Source: Salinigranum rubrum
GTDB lineage: Archaea > Halobacteriota > Halobacteria > Halobacteriales > Haloferacaceae
NCBI RefSeq assembly: GCF_002906575.1
Contig: NZ_CP026311.1
Coordinates: 1-64,000 of the forward strand
Length of the DNA stretch: 64,000 nt
Direction of reading: 5' to 3'
The notes beneath the pieces are model-generated. The model saw nothing but the letters and a program-made list of their open reading frames with translations, did no database searches and was not told where the DNA came from. Of the stretch, positions 1 through 9,085 are shown one piece after another. Both the position numbers and the translations under genes were made by a program. How positions within the stretch are numbered: position 1 is the first letter of the stretch; the number at the start of each line of letters is the position of its first letter.

Positions 1-2
1 AA

Positions 3-2267
3 CGGATCCCGATTGACGACCTCACGGGCGAGGAGACGCAACTCGCACTCGAGTATCTGAATCTGCTCGACCGGGACGCAACTCGGAAGAACATCGAGTG
101 GGCGGCCTACCAGTTACAGGCCGAAGAACTCCCGTTGGTCTCAGCCATCGAATCCCTCGAAGAGCGCGGGAAACTCGACAAGAAACTCGTCGCGCCCCGT
201 GCGATGGAGCGCCACCCCGAGTTCCAGATTCGCAACGAGAAGGTGACGCAGATTATGACCGTCACGGGCTTCCCCCGGAAGGTCAATCTCGGCTGGCTCG
301 TCCCGCTGACGATTGCGGACGTCGACCTTCGACTGTCGTTCCACATCACGCCGCGTAACCCCGCGAAGACTCGCCAACAACTCCAGCGACGCTACACGCA
401 AACGACGACGTCGCTGGCGCTCAAGAGTCGTAAGGGCCGGACGGACACCCACCAAGACGAACTCGAACGCGAAGACCTCCTGCGCATCCTTCAGGACGTG
501 GTTCGGGGGACGACGAAGGTTTACGACATCGCGATCTACATGGAGTTGATCGCGGATTCCCACGAGGAACTCGACGAGATGCGCGAGCGCGTCGACACCA
601 TCCTCGCCGAACAGGACGTCGAGACGACCATCCTTCGCCACCAGCAAATCGAGGGTAACGGGACGATTGTCCCGCTCGCGACGGACACTATCAAGAACGT
701 CCACCCGATTCAGTTGGAAGCGCTGGCGACGCTGTTCAACCTCGTCGAGCCGCCGATTTACGACGCGGACGGCATCATGATGGGGTTCGACGACACGAGT
801 CGGCCGGTCATCATCGACCGCTATGCACACTCCGGGTACGGAATGGTCATCTCGGGGAAGACGGGCTCAGGGAAGTCCTATGCCCGGAAGCTCGAGATTT
901 ACCGCCGCTTGCTGGCCGACCCGACCGTCCAGTGTGTGCTGTTCGACCCGGCGGGCGACGACTACCCGTTCTTCGCGGAGAAGCTGGGCGGGGAAGTCAT
1001 TCGCTTCGGCGGCGCACAGAAGGTGAACCCGATGGATATCGAACCGCCGTCGGGCGACCTCGGTGCGGCCGAGGATACCTACCCGCTGACGGTTCGCTCG
1101 GTCGTGGAGATGCTGAACACGCACTACGAAGACCGGGGCGGCCTCCCCGCTGCGGAAGAGGGAATGCTGATCCAGGCGGTCCACTACGCGTATCTCTCGA
1201 AGGGGATTGTCCTCGGTGAGTACGAGACATACGCGAACGAATCGCCTATCATCGACGATCTCATCCGGGGCGTCGAGGTCATCACTCACGGTGGCTATGA
1301 GGCGGCGCTCGAGGAGGGCCTCGTCGACGAGGCCGAGTTCGAGCACTTCTGTGAGATGGGCGTGCTCTCTGAGGAGGGCGAGCCAATCACGGACGCCGGG
1401 ATTTCGGTCCCGATGGCGGTGTTCACGCCCTCGGAAAAGCACCAGGAGGTCGGGAAGTCCCTGGAACCCAAATTTGAGTCGTTCAAGCCAGGCGGTATCA
1501 ACTACAACCTGAACGGGACGACGAACCTCGAGTTGAACTCGCGGCTGGTCGTGATGGACATGAGTTCCTTCGCGGACACGGGCGAGATGCCGCTCATCCT
1601 CCACGCGATGTTGCAGTGGGCGTACCTCGAGGCCAAGCGGTCGCCGAATCGCTTCGACGTGACGTTCGACGAGGCCCACTATCTGTTGGGTCGGGAGTCG
1701 ACGCGGGATCTCATCAACCTCTTCATCCGCCACGCCAGGCACTACGATGCCGGGCTGACGCTGATGAGTCAGACCGCACACGAGTTCCTGCGGACGGAAG
1801 AGCGCCGCGAGATTTACGAGAACTGTGACATCAAGATGCTGTTCTATGCGCAGTCGGTCTCGGACGCGACGAAGGAGTACTTCGACCTCTCGCCGGCTGA
1901 AGTGAAGTACCTACAGTCAGCCCCGCGAGGGCAGGAATCCGGGTACTCTGGCTGTCTGTTGTCGACGACGAAACACGGTCGTCGCCGGCTCGAGGTTCAC
2001 TCTGGTGACTTTGAGCACTACATGATCGACAACAACCTCGACCCCTGGACGTACATCGAGGAGCGCGAGGGAACGCGCCGCCCCGAAGATGCCGGACCGG
2101 TCGAGTCCGAGCTGGACCTGACTGATATGCCGGACATCACGAACCGCGAGTTGGATATGCAACTCTCTGGTGAGTTCGCACAAGACCGGGCCGCAGCAGA
2201 GCCGTCGCCGGGATCGGACTCCGTCGATGGCGCTGTGTCGGACGTCCCGGCGTCTGGTGAGCGCTGA
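3..2267 (+). CDS. VirB4/HerA-like conjugation ATPase, 5'-truncated by the window edge
   Basis: The frame is open from the first bases of the window, so the N-terminus lies outside. A Walker A motif GKTGSGKS sits at bases 855-878 and a Walker B-like DEAH (FDEAHYLLG) near 1669-1690, followed by sensor-like LMSQTAHEF. This order and spacing fit the VirB4/TraC branch of the HerA-FtsK ATPases, which power type IV secretion or conjugation at the membrane. The stop codon overlaps the start of the next gene (TGATG), so the two are probably translationally coupled. The membrane protein that follows supports a transfer-channel role. The tail after about residue 690 is acidic and low-complexity. An internal TTG at 135 is not the true start, because convincing coding sequence continues upstream of it. 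Confidence 0.85.
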   Translation, partial: RIPIDDLTGEETQLALEYLNLLDRDATRKNIEWAAYQLQAEELPLVSAIESLEERGKLDKKLVAPRAMERHPEFQIRNEKVTQIMTVTGFPRKVNLGWLVPLTIADVDLRLSFHITPRNPAKTRQQLQRRYTQTTTSLALKSRKGRTDTHQDELEREDLLRILQDVVRGTTKVYDIAIYMELIADSHEELDEMRERVDTILAEQDVETTILRHQQIEGNGTIVPLATDTIKNVHPIQLEALATLFNLVEPPIYDADGIMMGFDDTSRPVIIDRYAHSGYGMVISGKTGSGKSYARKLEIYRRLLADPTVQCVLFDPAGDDYPFFAEKLGGEVIRFGGAQKVNPMDIEPPSGDLGAAEDTYPLTVRSVVEMLNTHYEDRGGLPAAEEGMLIQAVHYAYLSKGIVLGEYETYANESPIIDDLIRGVEVITHGGYEAALEEGLVDEAEFEHFCEMGVLSEEGEPITDAGISVPMAVFTPSEKHQEVGKSLEPKFESFKPGGINYNLNGTTNLELNSRLVVMDMSSFADTGEMPLILHAMLQWAYLEAKRSPNRFDVTFDEAHYLLGRESTRDLINLFIRHARHYDAGLTLMSQTAHEFLRTEERREIYENCDIKMLFYAQSVSDATKEYFDLSPAEVKYLQSAPRGQESGYSGCLLSTTKHGRRRLEVHSGDFEHYMIDNNLDPWTYIEEREGTRRPEDAGPVESELDLTDMPDITNRELDMQLSGEFAQDRAAAEPSPGSDSVDGAVSDVPASGER

Positions 2268-3457
2268 TGGATCCCGCGCTGCTGGTCCTGATGGTTCCGC
2301 AGCTCGCGATGGGGTCGGTAGTGCCGCTCCAGATTCTTGGCCCCGATTCGGTCGCAGAGGCAATCTGGGGATGGCTCATTGATACGCTCAATGCGGCAGC
2401 GTCAGAGATGTCGTCGGCGCTCACTGACGAGCTCCTCAAGGGCCTCCTGAATGTCCCGAACCCACACGGTTCGACAGCGGCGAACGGAGCGTGGACTGGG
2501 ATATTCGAAATTTCGCTGGTCTTGCTCCCGATAATGATCGCGTTGGCGCTCATCGCGTGGCCGTTCAGTGAGGACCGCGAGTCCGGGTTGATGGACCTCG
2601 TGGTCCGGACGGTGATGGTGCTGTTGTTCATCGGGGTTTCCCAGCCTGCCTGGGGATTCGCGATCGACGCGACGAATGCCGTCACGATGGCGATTCTGAA
2701 CCTCGACCCCGACCCGGGAGTAGCGAACTATGGGTACGGTAACGGTCTCGTCGGCGCGCCCACGACGTTCGCCACGTGGACGCTGAAGTTCATCGTCTCG
2801 ATAGTCGCCGCGATTCTCGCGGTGCTGTCGCTCCTACTGGCGTTATTCTTCCTGCTACTGCGCTGGTTCATGATTTGGATGGCCTACATCGGGACGCCGT
2901 TTTTCGCGGTCGTCTGGTTCGTGGGCCGTGGTCCCTTCAAGTCGGTGGGGAGCGTCGGAGCGACGTTCATGCGGATGGGCGTCTTCGCGCTGTTAGCCGG
3001 CCCGATCATCGCCATCATCGTGTTGGCCTTCCAGGTCATCGAACACGGTGGTATCCTCCAGGCCACGGGCGGGAGTTCCGATAGCGCCGGGGCGATGATT
3101 CAGAATGTCGCTGGCGAGACCGGCCTGATCTTCGCCGAACTCGCGTTGATGCTGCTCTTCCCAGTTGTGCTCATCGTGGCGATCTGGAAGCTCATCTCGT
3201 GGGCGGGCCAGCCCATCGGGGTTGGTGAGGCGGCAGCAGTCGCGACGATGGCTGTCACGGCCGCTGTCGGCGGCGCTGTCGCTGGCGCGGCCGGTGGTGC
3301 GGCTGCTGGTGGGTCCGGCGGTGCGGCCTCCGGTGGCGCATCGGGGGTAGCGCGGCGGGCGGTTCGAGTGCCGCGGCCTCGGGCTCGGGAGCGAGCGCGG
3401 GGAGTGCCGGGAGTGCGAACGTCGGGGCCGGCGGGTCCGGCCTCTCGAGTCGCATGA
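2267..3457 (+). CDS. TrbL/VirB6-like polytopic membrane protein (N-terminal part, frameshifted)
   Basis: The first 330 or so residues contain about six hydrophobic segments (near residues 85-105, 115-135, 170-210, 230-252 and 290-312), then a Gly/Ala-rich stretch. A polytopic protein directly after a VirB4 gene is what is expected of the VirB6/TrbL channel component. After about residue 358 the composition turns abruptly to Arg/Pro-rich (ARRAVRVPRPRARERARG), typical of an out-of-frame reading. In the other frame the Gly/Ser/Ala-rich linker continues without a break into the next gene. I therefore think the last 40 or so residues are spurious and that one base is missing from the G run at 3343-3347. 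The start ATG overlaps the upstream stop. Confidence 0.7.
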   Translation: MDPALLVLMVPQLAMGSVVPLQILGPDSVAEAIWGWLIDTLNAAASEMSSALTDELLKGLLNVPNPHGSTAANGAWTGIFEISLVLLPIMIALALIAWPFSEDRESGLMDLVVRTVMVLLFIGVSQPAWGFAIDATNAVTMAILNLDPDPGVANYGYGNGLVGAPTTFATWTLKFIVSIVAAILAVLSLLLALFFLLLRWFMIWMAYIGTPFFAVVWFVGRGPFKSVGSVGATFMRMGVFALLAGPIIAIIVLAFQVIEHGGILQATGGSSDSAGAMIQNVAGETGLIFAELALMLLFPVVLIVAIWKLISWAGQPIGVGEAAAVATMAVTAAVGGAVAGAAGGAAAGGSGGAASGGASGVARRAVRVPRPRARERARGVPGVRTSGPAGPASRVA

Positions 3458-4179
3458 CAGCGCGGGCGAAAGGCGCTGTCAGCAGTGTCAAGCAGAGCGC
3501 ACACCAGCAGGCGACCAAGCGTATCGGCCACTACGGGACGTCGGGAAAGTTGGACTCGGCACAGGCCTCGTTGTCTGAGGCGCAAACCGACCACAATACC
3601 GCGTCGTCGCAGGCGAAGTTCATCCAGAACGCGATGGCGAACGAGGAGATAGACATGGCCGAGGCCAAGAAGCAGGGCTTCCTCAACGCCGAGCCGATGG
3701 AGAACCAGAAGCCGGAGTTCAAGACCGACCCCGATACCCTCGACCGGAAGATGTCGTATATGGGGACGGATGGAGCGAGTCGGTCGGTCAACCTCTCGCA
3801 GAAGTTCCGGGCGGCCAAGGCCGACCAGCAGGATGCCAGCGAGCGCATCACGACCGCCGAGAGCGACATCGCAACGAACGCTGTACGGAACCGCCGTGTG
3901 GAGACCGGCAAGAAGGGCGTGAGCACCGGGAAGAAAGCAGGGACGTTCACGGCGAAGACTGGCGCGGCCGCGATGATCGGCGGGGTTGGCGGCAACTCCT
4001 ACCTCGCGTATTCCGCGGGCCGCCGGGCTGGTAAGCCAATGATCGGCTCGAATAGTCCACAGGAGACGCCAGATCCAAATCGTCGGCTTTCAGAATTTGG
4101 GCAGGCGAGTGCTGGTCAGGCCCAAGCTGCGAAGAGCGGCGACATCGGCTCGGAAAGCTCGAGCGGAGGTCAGTTCTAG
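3454..4179 (+). CDS. Probable C-terminal part of the TrbL-like protein
   Basis: This reads as 241 residues from an ATG that overlaps the previous stop (ATGA). It is hydrophilic, with long helical, probably coiled-coil stretches (for example KLDSAQASLSEAQTDHNTA). The same frame is open upstream of the ATG and encodes a Gly/Ser/Ala-rich linker that matches the composition at the end of the membrane part. The simplest reading is that this is the soluble cytoplasmic tail of a roughly 635-residue TrbL-like protein rather than a separate gene. If the ATGA overlap is genuine, it would be a small coupled accessory protein of the conjugation apparatus. I do not recognise it as an independent family. 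Confidence 0.55.
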   Translation: MTARAKGAVSSVKQSAHQQATKRIGHYGTSGKLDSAQASLSEAQTDHNTASSQAKFIQNAMANEEIDMAEAKKQGFLNAEPMENQKPEFKTDPDTLDRKMSYMGTDGASRSVNLSQKFRAAKADQQDASERITTAESDIATNAVRNRRVETGKKGVSTGKKAGTFTAKTGAAAMIGGVGGNSYLAYSAGRRAGKPMIGSNSPQETPDPNRRLSEFGQASAGQAQAAKSGDIGSESSSGGQF

Positions 4180-4426
4180 AGTCGTCTCGGGCGGTTGGTA
4201 TTCGAAATCGTTCCGTAGCGACCTCGAAAAGCCACTTGACGTTCGTCAAACCCGCTATGGTGGCTCTGCTGCGGGCCGGTGTGGAGTTTAAATACAAATA
4301 CCGGTCTAAGGGTGGTGAGATACCCGGCAAGGCGTCTCACTAATCCCTGGCGCGTTACCAGCGGGTTGTACGGATACTCGCTCGCAGGCCACCCGAACCA
4401 ACCAACGACATCATAGAAAACAACCA
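4180..4426 (+). promoter_or_regulatory. Intergenic region with TATA-like box
   Basis: This 247-bp gap separates the transfer genes from the AAA gene. It contains an AT-rich TATA-like stretch (TTTAAATACAAATA) at about 4287-4300, on the + strand. The box lies well upstream of the ATG at 4427, which implies a leader of roughly 100 nt. No convincing small gene was seen here. Confidence 0.35.
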
Positions 4427-6055
4427 ATGTCACTCAACATCCTTGACCCCACCAACGCAGACATCGTTCCGATTCTAGGAGCGATATTACTCGTCGACCT
4501 CGCATACGCAGCCTTCCACTCTAGGAAGTGGTTCCCGGACTACGGTTGGAAGGGTAGAGCCATCGAAGCGGTTCTCATCACGACGCCCGTCACCTTGTGG
4601 TTCCTAACGATTGGTTCCCAGCCTGGCGATCCAGTTGAGAACTATCTGTCGGCGCTCATATTGAGCTTCGTTGCGATAGTGCTTGCTTTCGTTCTATTCC
4701 TCATTACCGGCCGGGTGCTAGGCCCACCGCCGATTGCGACAGGATGGCTATTCACCATCCCCGCAGTATTTGTACTAGTTGCAGTCGGGGGTATCATCGA
4801 AATGGTCGCCCCGGGAGTAGACGCCACCATGGGCGATTACATCGAGGTCGCTGGGTGGGAGTTGGCGATGACCTTTGGCGCAGCCATAGCACTCGGCTTC
4901 ATCGACAGATGTCGCGAGCAACATAAAGCCGAGTCCGACTCCGACCCCCTGAATCCGCAGTGGGACAAACCATTCCCTGTAAAATCAGCGTCGAGCCCCA
5001 GCTCGAAGACTCGTCGGCCAAGCACTCCCCCCGGCGAACAGACCACGTATGGGCATGGAGCATCCAGCGGGCAGAATTTGGATTCTCAGATCCACAGGTC
5101 TCGACAGCGACTCGCAGACTTGACGTACGATTGGAGAGATTCGGAGACGTCGTTCAGCGATATTGGCGGCTACTACGACCTGAAGAACGCCCTTCGTGAA
5201 GACGTGCTCGAGCCACTCCGAGCGGCACAGCGAGGGGATGATCGCTACTCACGATTCGGTATCGAACCGGAGCGCGGCATCCTCCTGTATGGTCCTCCGG
5301 GGACAGGGAAGACGATGTTCGCGAAAGCGCTCGCCGGAGAATTAAACATCCCGTTCGTGGAGCTGTCGCCGGCGGACGTGACGAGTATGTGGGTCAACGA
5401 AAGCAGCGACCAGGTCAAGACGCTGTTCAGCGAGGCCAACGAGATCGGGCAGTGTATCATCTTCCTCGACGAGGCGGAACATCTCTTCGGCGCTCGCGAA
5501 CACACCGCCAAGAGTGCCCACGCCGAAGACCGGAAGGTCACGAGTGAGTTCCTTGCGCAACTCACGCGGGATGACCGAGAGGCGATTGTGGTCTCGGCCA
5601 CGAACCGACCGGGTGATATCGACCGGGCGATTCTCCGACCGGGTCGCCTGACGGCACACTTCGAGGTTGGCCTCCCCGACGAAGAGGCCCGCCACGCGAT
5701 ACTCAAGACCCATCTCAACGACATACCCTCGAGAGTGTCGGGCGATGAGTTCGCGGCGCTGGCCCGTCACACAGGCGGGTTGACTGGCGCTGATCTCGCG
5801 AATCTCGTCGGGCAGGCTCGCCGGAGTGCGGCACACCGGGACGCGGGCGCGGTCACTCGCGAGGACTTCCCTTCGGAGGACGCTCTCGAGGAGCTGTCGG
5901 CGGAGTTAGCAGCAACGCACGAGACGGGCGAACTCCCAGACGCCGACGACGGGTCGGATACTGAGACTACCGACTCACCGGAAGCGAAAGCGGGCGTGCG
6001 AGCGGATGATGAGGGAGATTCCGGACCCGACGGCCCTGTTCGCGGCTACCAGTAG
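4427..6055 (+). CDS. Membrane-anchored AAA+ ATPase
   Basis: The 542-residue protein starts with about five hydrophobic segments (roughly residues 10-160), then a linker, then one AAA module. Walker A GPPGTGKT is at residues 289-296 and Walker B FLDEAE at about 346-351. ATNRPGDIDRAILRPGR gives the sensor and arginine-finger region. The module resembles FtsH and Cdc48-type unfoldases, but no zinc-protease HEXXH follows, so it is not FtsH. It probably acts at the membrane to remodel or disassemble protein complexes. It lies between transfer genes and replication genes, apparently as a single-gene unit. The C-terminal tail is acidic. Confidence 0.7.
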   Translation: MSLNILDPTNADIVPILGAILLVDLAYAAFHSRKWFPDYGWKGRAIEAVLITTPVTLWFLTIGSQPGDPVENYLSALILSFVAIVLAFVLFLITGRVLGPPPIATGWLFTIPAVFVLVAVGGIIEMVAPGVDATMGDYIEVAGWELAMTFGAAIALGFIDRCREQHKAESDSDPLNPQWDKPFPVKSASSPSSKTRRPSTPPGEQTTYGHGASSGQNLDSQIHRSRQRLADLTYDWRDSETSFSDIGGYYDLKNALREDVLEPLRAAQRGDDRYSRFGIEPERGILLYGPPGTGKTMFAKALAGELNIPFVELSPADVTSMWVNESSDQVKTLFSEANEIGQCIIFLDEAEHLFGAREHTAKSAHAEDRKVTSEFLAQLTRDDREAIVVSATNRPGDIDRAILRPGRLTAHFEVGLPDEEARHAILKTHLNDIPSRVSGDEFAALARHTGGLTGADLANLVGQARRSAAHRDAGAVTREDFPSEDALEELSAELAATHETGELPDADDGSDTETTDSPEAKAGVRADDEGDSGPDGPVRGYQ

Positions 6056-6506
6056 GGAAGACGCTCTCTCACAAGGCCGGGGACTCGGAATGGCGGTGAC
6101 GGGATTTCTGTGGCGTAGCAGCGCGAGGGCGGCCAGGGGGTTAATCCTACGCAACAACTGGACCGGAGGCTGACTTCACTGTGTTGCGTAGGAATCGCTG
6201 ACTCGCCGTTCCCCGCCCGGCGGCTCTGTTCGCGACGTCGGGGGTCCCACGGTTCGCATACTCCCCCACCAACCGCTGTGCAACGGTCGGTGGCAGTACG
6301 GTACTCCGGCGTGGCTGGCAACGAGGCCGCGTATCCCGATGCTTCGATCTCGTCGTCGACTTCATTTCGATAGAGGGGTGTGTCCGCATTCGTGGCTCGT
6401 GACGCTCGGTGGAGATATGCGGGATTGCGGGGAATAGCGACGAAAAGCGCCCGACTACGGGCGATTTCGCTGGCTCGGTTTATATCGAGATAGAGCGTAT
6501 AATTGA
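6056..6506. other. Gene-free stretch with two motifs shared with 50.8-51.4 kb
   Basis: No convincing gene is visible in these 451 bp. The stretch holds an inverted repeat (TCCTACGCAACA / TGTTGCGTAGGA) at 6145-6193 and a motif GTGCAACGGTCGGT at 6278-6291. Both recur, in the same order, around the gene at 50839-51324. It may be the remnant of a lost copy of that gene. A TATA-like box (TTTATATC, 6479-6486) at the right end serves the next gene. Confidence 0.4.
6145..6193. repeat. Inverted repeat TCCTACGCAACA, copy 1
   Basis: Perfect 12-bp arms lie at 6145-6156 and 6182-6193, separated by 25 bp. The same arms occur at 50788-50837 across a gene start, where they look like an operator. Here no gene follows directly. 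Confidence 0.6.
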
Positions 6507-6512
6507 GTGGAC

Positions 6513-7595
6513 ATGAACACCCTCCATGAAGATGCCCAACTACTCCACGAGCAGGTGGCTCCCCACCTCTCGGACGACCAGGCAGATGAGTACGACGTCG
6601 ACGCTCTCGAGACGCTGTTCGATTCCTACGTGAACACGTATCGAGTGCCGAGAAGCGCGGCCTTCGACAGCGTCCGTAACCACGTCCTCAAAGAGGCGGA
6701 TGTGGATACGGAAGCGTTCTGGGCCTCACTCCGAGGCGGCGACCAGGGAACGACCGAGGAACCGCTTCCGCTCGCTGAATGCACCACTGACGGCGCATGG
6801 GTGACGGTGCGAGCGAAAATCGTCGAACTCTGGGACCCCCGTGAGGACTCAATCCACCAGGTTGGTCTCGTCGGTGACGAGAGCGGCCGGTTGAAGTTCG
6901 TCGCGTGGACGAAGTCGAAGCCCCCAGTCCTCAAGGAGGACACGACGTACACGTTCAAGGACGTCGTCGTCGACGAGTATGACGGCAATTACTCGCTGAA
7001 GATTAATTCGCGGAGCGAAATCATCGAGCACGCGAGGGACAGTCCGGAGGCCATCGGCACGGTCGGGACGATGACGACCGCCTATGAGGGTGTGTTCGTT
7101 GCGATACAGAGTCAGTCGGGCCTCATCAAGCGATGCACAGATCCGGAATGTACGCGGGTGATTCAGCAGGGCGAGTGTAGCGAGCACGGCCCGAACGAGG
7201 GTGAGTTCGACCTCCGAATCAAGGGCGTCCTCGACGATGGGGAGTCCGTTCAGGAGTGTCTGTTCACCGCTGGAATGACGGAAGTCGTGACGGGCATCGA
7301 CCTGGAGACGGCGATGGAGATGGCGTCGGACGCGCTCGACCTCACTGTGGTTGAGCGGCGACTGACCGAGATGCTCATCGGCCGCCGATTCACGGTCGAG
7401 GGGCCGCTTCTCGGTCGGTATCTCCTCATCGACGAGGTGACGGATTCATCGAACCGGGCGTTCGCTCAGGGCTACCACGATGCGGTTGATGACTTGCTTT
7501 CTGAGTACGGCTATGATGGGCCGGGCCTGACGGCCGAGAACATCGAGGATCTCCCGCAGACCTATGACGCGCCGGTCGCAGCAGGAGGGAACTAA
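6513..7595 (+). CDS. rpa: Replication protein A (RPA)-like single-strand DNA-binding protein
   Basis: The protein carries an OB-fold region (residues 85-170, WVTVRAKIVELWDP...GLVGDESGRLKFVAW), then a predicted zinc knuckle (CTDPECTRVIQQGECSEH) and a C-terminal helical part, the usual plan of haloarchaeal RPA. It binds single-stranded DNA in replication and repair. An RPA-associated gene follows 5 nt after it, the standard haloarchaeal pair. ATG at 6513 was chosen: the TATA-like box at 6479-6486 predicts transcription starting close to it, so the mRNA is probably leaderless. A GTG two codons upstream (6507) is possible. The location on a plasmid suggests a replicon-specific RPA set. Confidence 0.85.
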   Translation: MNTLHEDAQLLHEQVAPHLSDDQADEYDVDALETLFDSYVNTYRVPRSAAFDSVRNHVLKEADVDTEAFWASLRGGDQGTTEEPLPLAECTTDGAWVTVRAKIVELWDPREDSIHQVGLVGDESGRLKFVAWTKSKPPVLKEDTTYTFKDVVVDEYDGNYSLKINSRSEIIEHARDSPEAIGTVGTMTTAYEGVFVAIQSQSGLIKRCTDPECTRVIQQGECSEHGPNEGEFDLRIKGVLDDGESVQECLFTAGMTEVVTGIDLETAMEMASDALDLTVVERRLTEMLIGRRFTVEGPLLGRYLLIDEVTDSSNRAFAQGYHDAVDDLLSEYGYDGPGLTAENIEDLPQTYDAPVAAGGN

Positions 7596-7600
7596 TACCA

Positions 7601-8398
7601 ATGGCAGCAGCAGACACCACCCCCCAGCAGACGGACGTACCGACTCGCGAAGTCGCCAAGCGCGTCTTCGCCGCAGAGCTGAACACGGCGACCTACACGT
7701 TCAAAACCTCACAAGATGAACGCGCCCCGGTCTACGTTGCGCTCCCGACGGGCGAGCGGGCCAACCGCATCTGTATCGCGGGCACGGTCACGGATATCGA
7801 AGACGTCGGAGAGAGCGCAGAGTACCTCCGCGCTCGCGTCGTCGACCCGACCGGGACGTTCTGGGTGTACGCTGGCGATTACCAGACAGACGCGCTCAAA
7901 CAACTCAAAAAGGTTCAGGCGCCGGAGTTCGTCACGATTGTCGGCAAGCCACGGACCTACAAGACTGACGACGGGTCGGTGAACGTCTCGGTTGTTCCCG
8001 AAGACGTCGGCGTGATCGACCTGGAGACGCGGAACGCGTGGGTGTACGAAACAGCGGCGCGGACGCTCGAGCGCGTTCACTCTGCGCAGGAGACGTCTCC
8101 GAAAGTAGCAGCACTTGCTCGCGAACAGTACGGCCACGATGGGTCGTCGTTCGCGCACGTCGCGGCGTTCGCCCTCCAGGACCTCCTCAATGTGAGCGGT
8201 CACGACGCGGTGAGCGGGACGAGTCTCGACGAAGAGGCGTTCGAGAAGCGTCTGCTTGAAGTCGAGTCTGAGGACTCGGCTGAATCCTCGGGCGACGACG
8301 TCGACGACGCTGCGGATCTCGAGAGCGAGTCGCTGTCACCGGAGGAGCTGGGGAAGCAACTCGGTGACCCATCCGGCGTCGACAGCGAATCCGACTAG
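7601..8398 (+). CDS. rpap: RPA-associated protein (Rpap, COG3390 type)
   Basis: The 265 residues include an OB-fold-like core (RICIAGTVTDIEDVGE...LRARVVDPTGTFWVYAG, residues 55-100) and a winged, acidic C-terminal half. Sequence and position directly behind rpa match the haloarchaeal RPA-associated protein that acts with RPA on single-stranded DNA. The 5-nt spacing indicates one transcript. The last 40 residues are strongly acidic, as is common in halophiles. No defect is seen. Confidence 0.85.
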   Translation: MAAADTTPQQTDVPTREVAKRVFAAELNTATYTFKTSQDERAPVYVALPTGERANRICIAGTVTDIEDVGESAEYLRARVVDPTGTFWVYAGDYQTDALKQLKKVQAPEFVTIVGKPRTYKTDDGSVNVSVVPEDVGVIDLETRNAWVYETAARTLERVHSAQETSPKVAALAREQYGHDGSSFAHVAAFALQDLLNVSGHDAVSGTSLDEEAFEKRLLEVESEDSAESSGDDVDDAADLESESLSPEELGKQLGDPSGVDSESD

Positions 8399-8400
8399 TC

Positions 8401-8778
8401 ATGTTCGGACGGCGTTCCGGAATCAACGGTCGGTTTGATGACCCGCGAGCTCACGACGGGAAGTACCCGCCGGACTGGGATGCTCGGCGAAAAGCGGTCT
8501 ATGAGCGCGATTATTATACCTGCCAGCAGTGTGGGCGACGGAGTGGTTCCCACGCCGGTGATGGTGGGGTCGTATTGCACGCTCATCACCGGCAGTCGCT
8601 TCGTGACGGTGGCTGGCATCATCTCGGGAATTTGGTGACGGTCTGCCAGTACTGCCATGACGGGATTCACGGTCACCCGACGGGGAGTGGCTACGGAGTG
8701 GGTGGGTTCAACGGGCTGCGCGTCCTTCGAACGGCCGGCCGAGCCTTCCTACGAGGCCTCCGGTGGGTGCTGCGATGA
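8401..8778 (+). CDS. HNH endonuclease
   Basis: The 125 residues contain a clear HNH fold with structural zinc ligands: C41 and C44 (CQQC), H62-H63 in LHAHH, N77 in HHLGN, then C82, C85 and H86 (CQYCH). Such proteins nick or cut DNA. Small plasmid- or virus-borne HNH proteins act in restriction, packaging or homing, and the sequence alone does not tell which. The ATG comes 2 nt after the rpap stop, so it is probably the third gene of the rpa operon. The last 30 residues are basic. Confidence 0.85.
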   Translation: MFGRRSGINGRFDDPRAHDGKYPPDWDARRKAVYERDYYTCQQCGRRSGSHAGDGGVVLHAHHRQSLRDGGWHHLGNLVTVCQYCHDGIHGHPTGSGYGVGGFNGLRVLRTAGRAFLRGLRWVLR

Positions 8779-9024
8779 CCGAGACGATGACCGCGATGTC
8801 CGATAGGAAGCTTGGCGTCCTGGCACTGAGCGTCGTAGTCCTGCTCGTGGGCGCGGTGCTCGTCTGGTATTCGTATCAGTGCACGGTCTGTCTCCTCGGC
8901 GACGCAGGACCGAATCCCCCACCGGGACGTGTGAACCGAACATACGCTTTTCGTCCTAGGCTTCATCGCGATAGTCGCCGGCGGTGCCGGACTCGTGTAT
9001 AGTCTCGCCTCGAGATTCGCGTAG
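8775..9024 (+). pseudogene. Small two-helix membrane protein, frameshifted
   Basis: From ATG 8775 the first frame encodes one clear transmembrane helix (LGVLALSVVVLLVGAVLVWY), then loses sense and ends at 9002. In the +1 frame from about 8940 to the stop at 9022-9024 a second helix appears (LFVLGFIAIVAGGAGLVYSL). Removing one base near 8936 joins them into a coherent protein of about 82 residues with two helices. The start overlaps the end of the HNH gene (ATGA). Function is unknown. It may be truly decayed or an artefact of the sequence. Confidence 0.5.
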
Positions 9025-9085
9025 GAAGACACCACAGAATCCAGATCAGGATTCTCGACTAGGCCGTGAACTGGTTCTCGCTATG

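Noticed and set aside
867-1781. Long minus-strand open frame inside the VirB4-like gene
   Set aside because: Arg/His/Val-rich shadow frame of a GC-rich gene, with no motif and no promoter.
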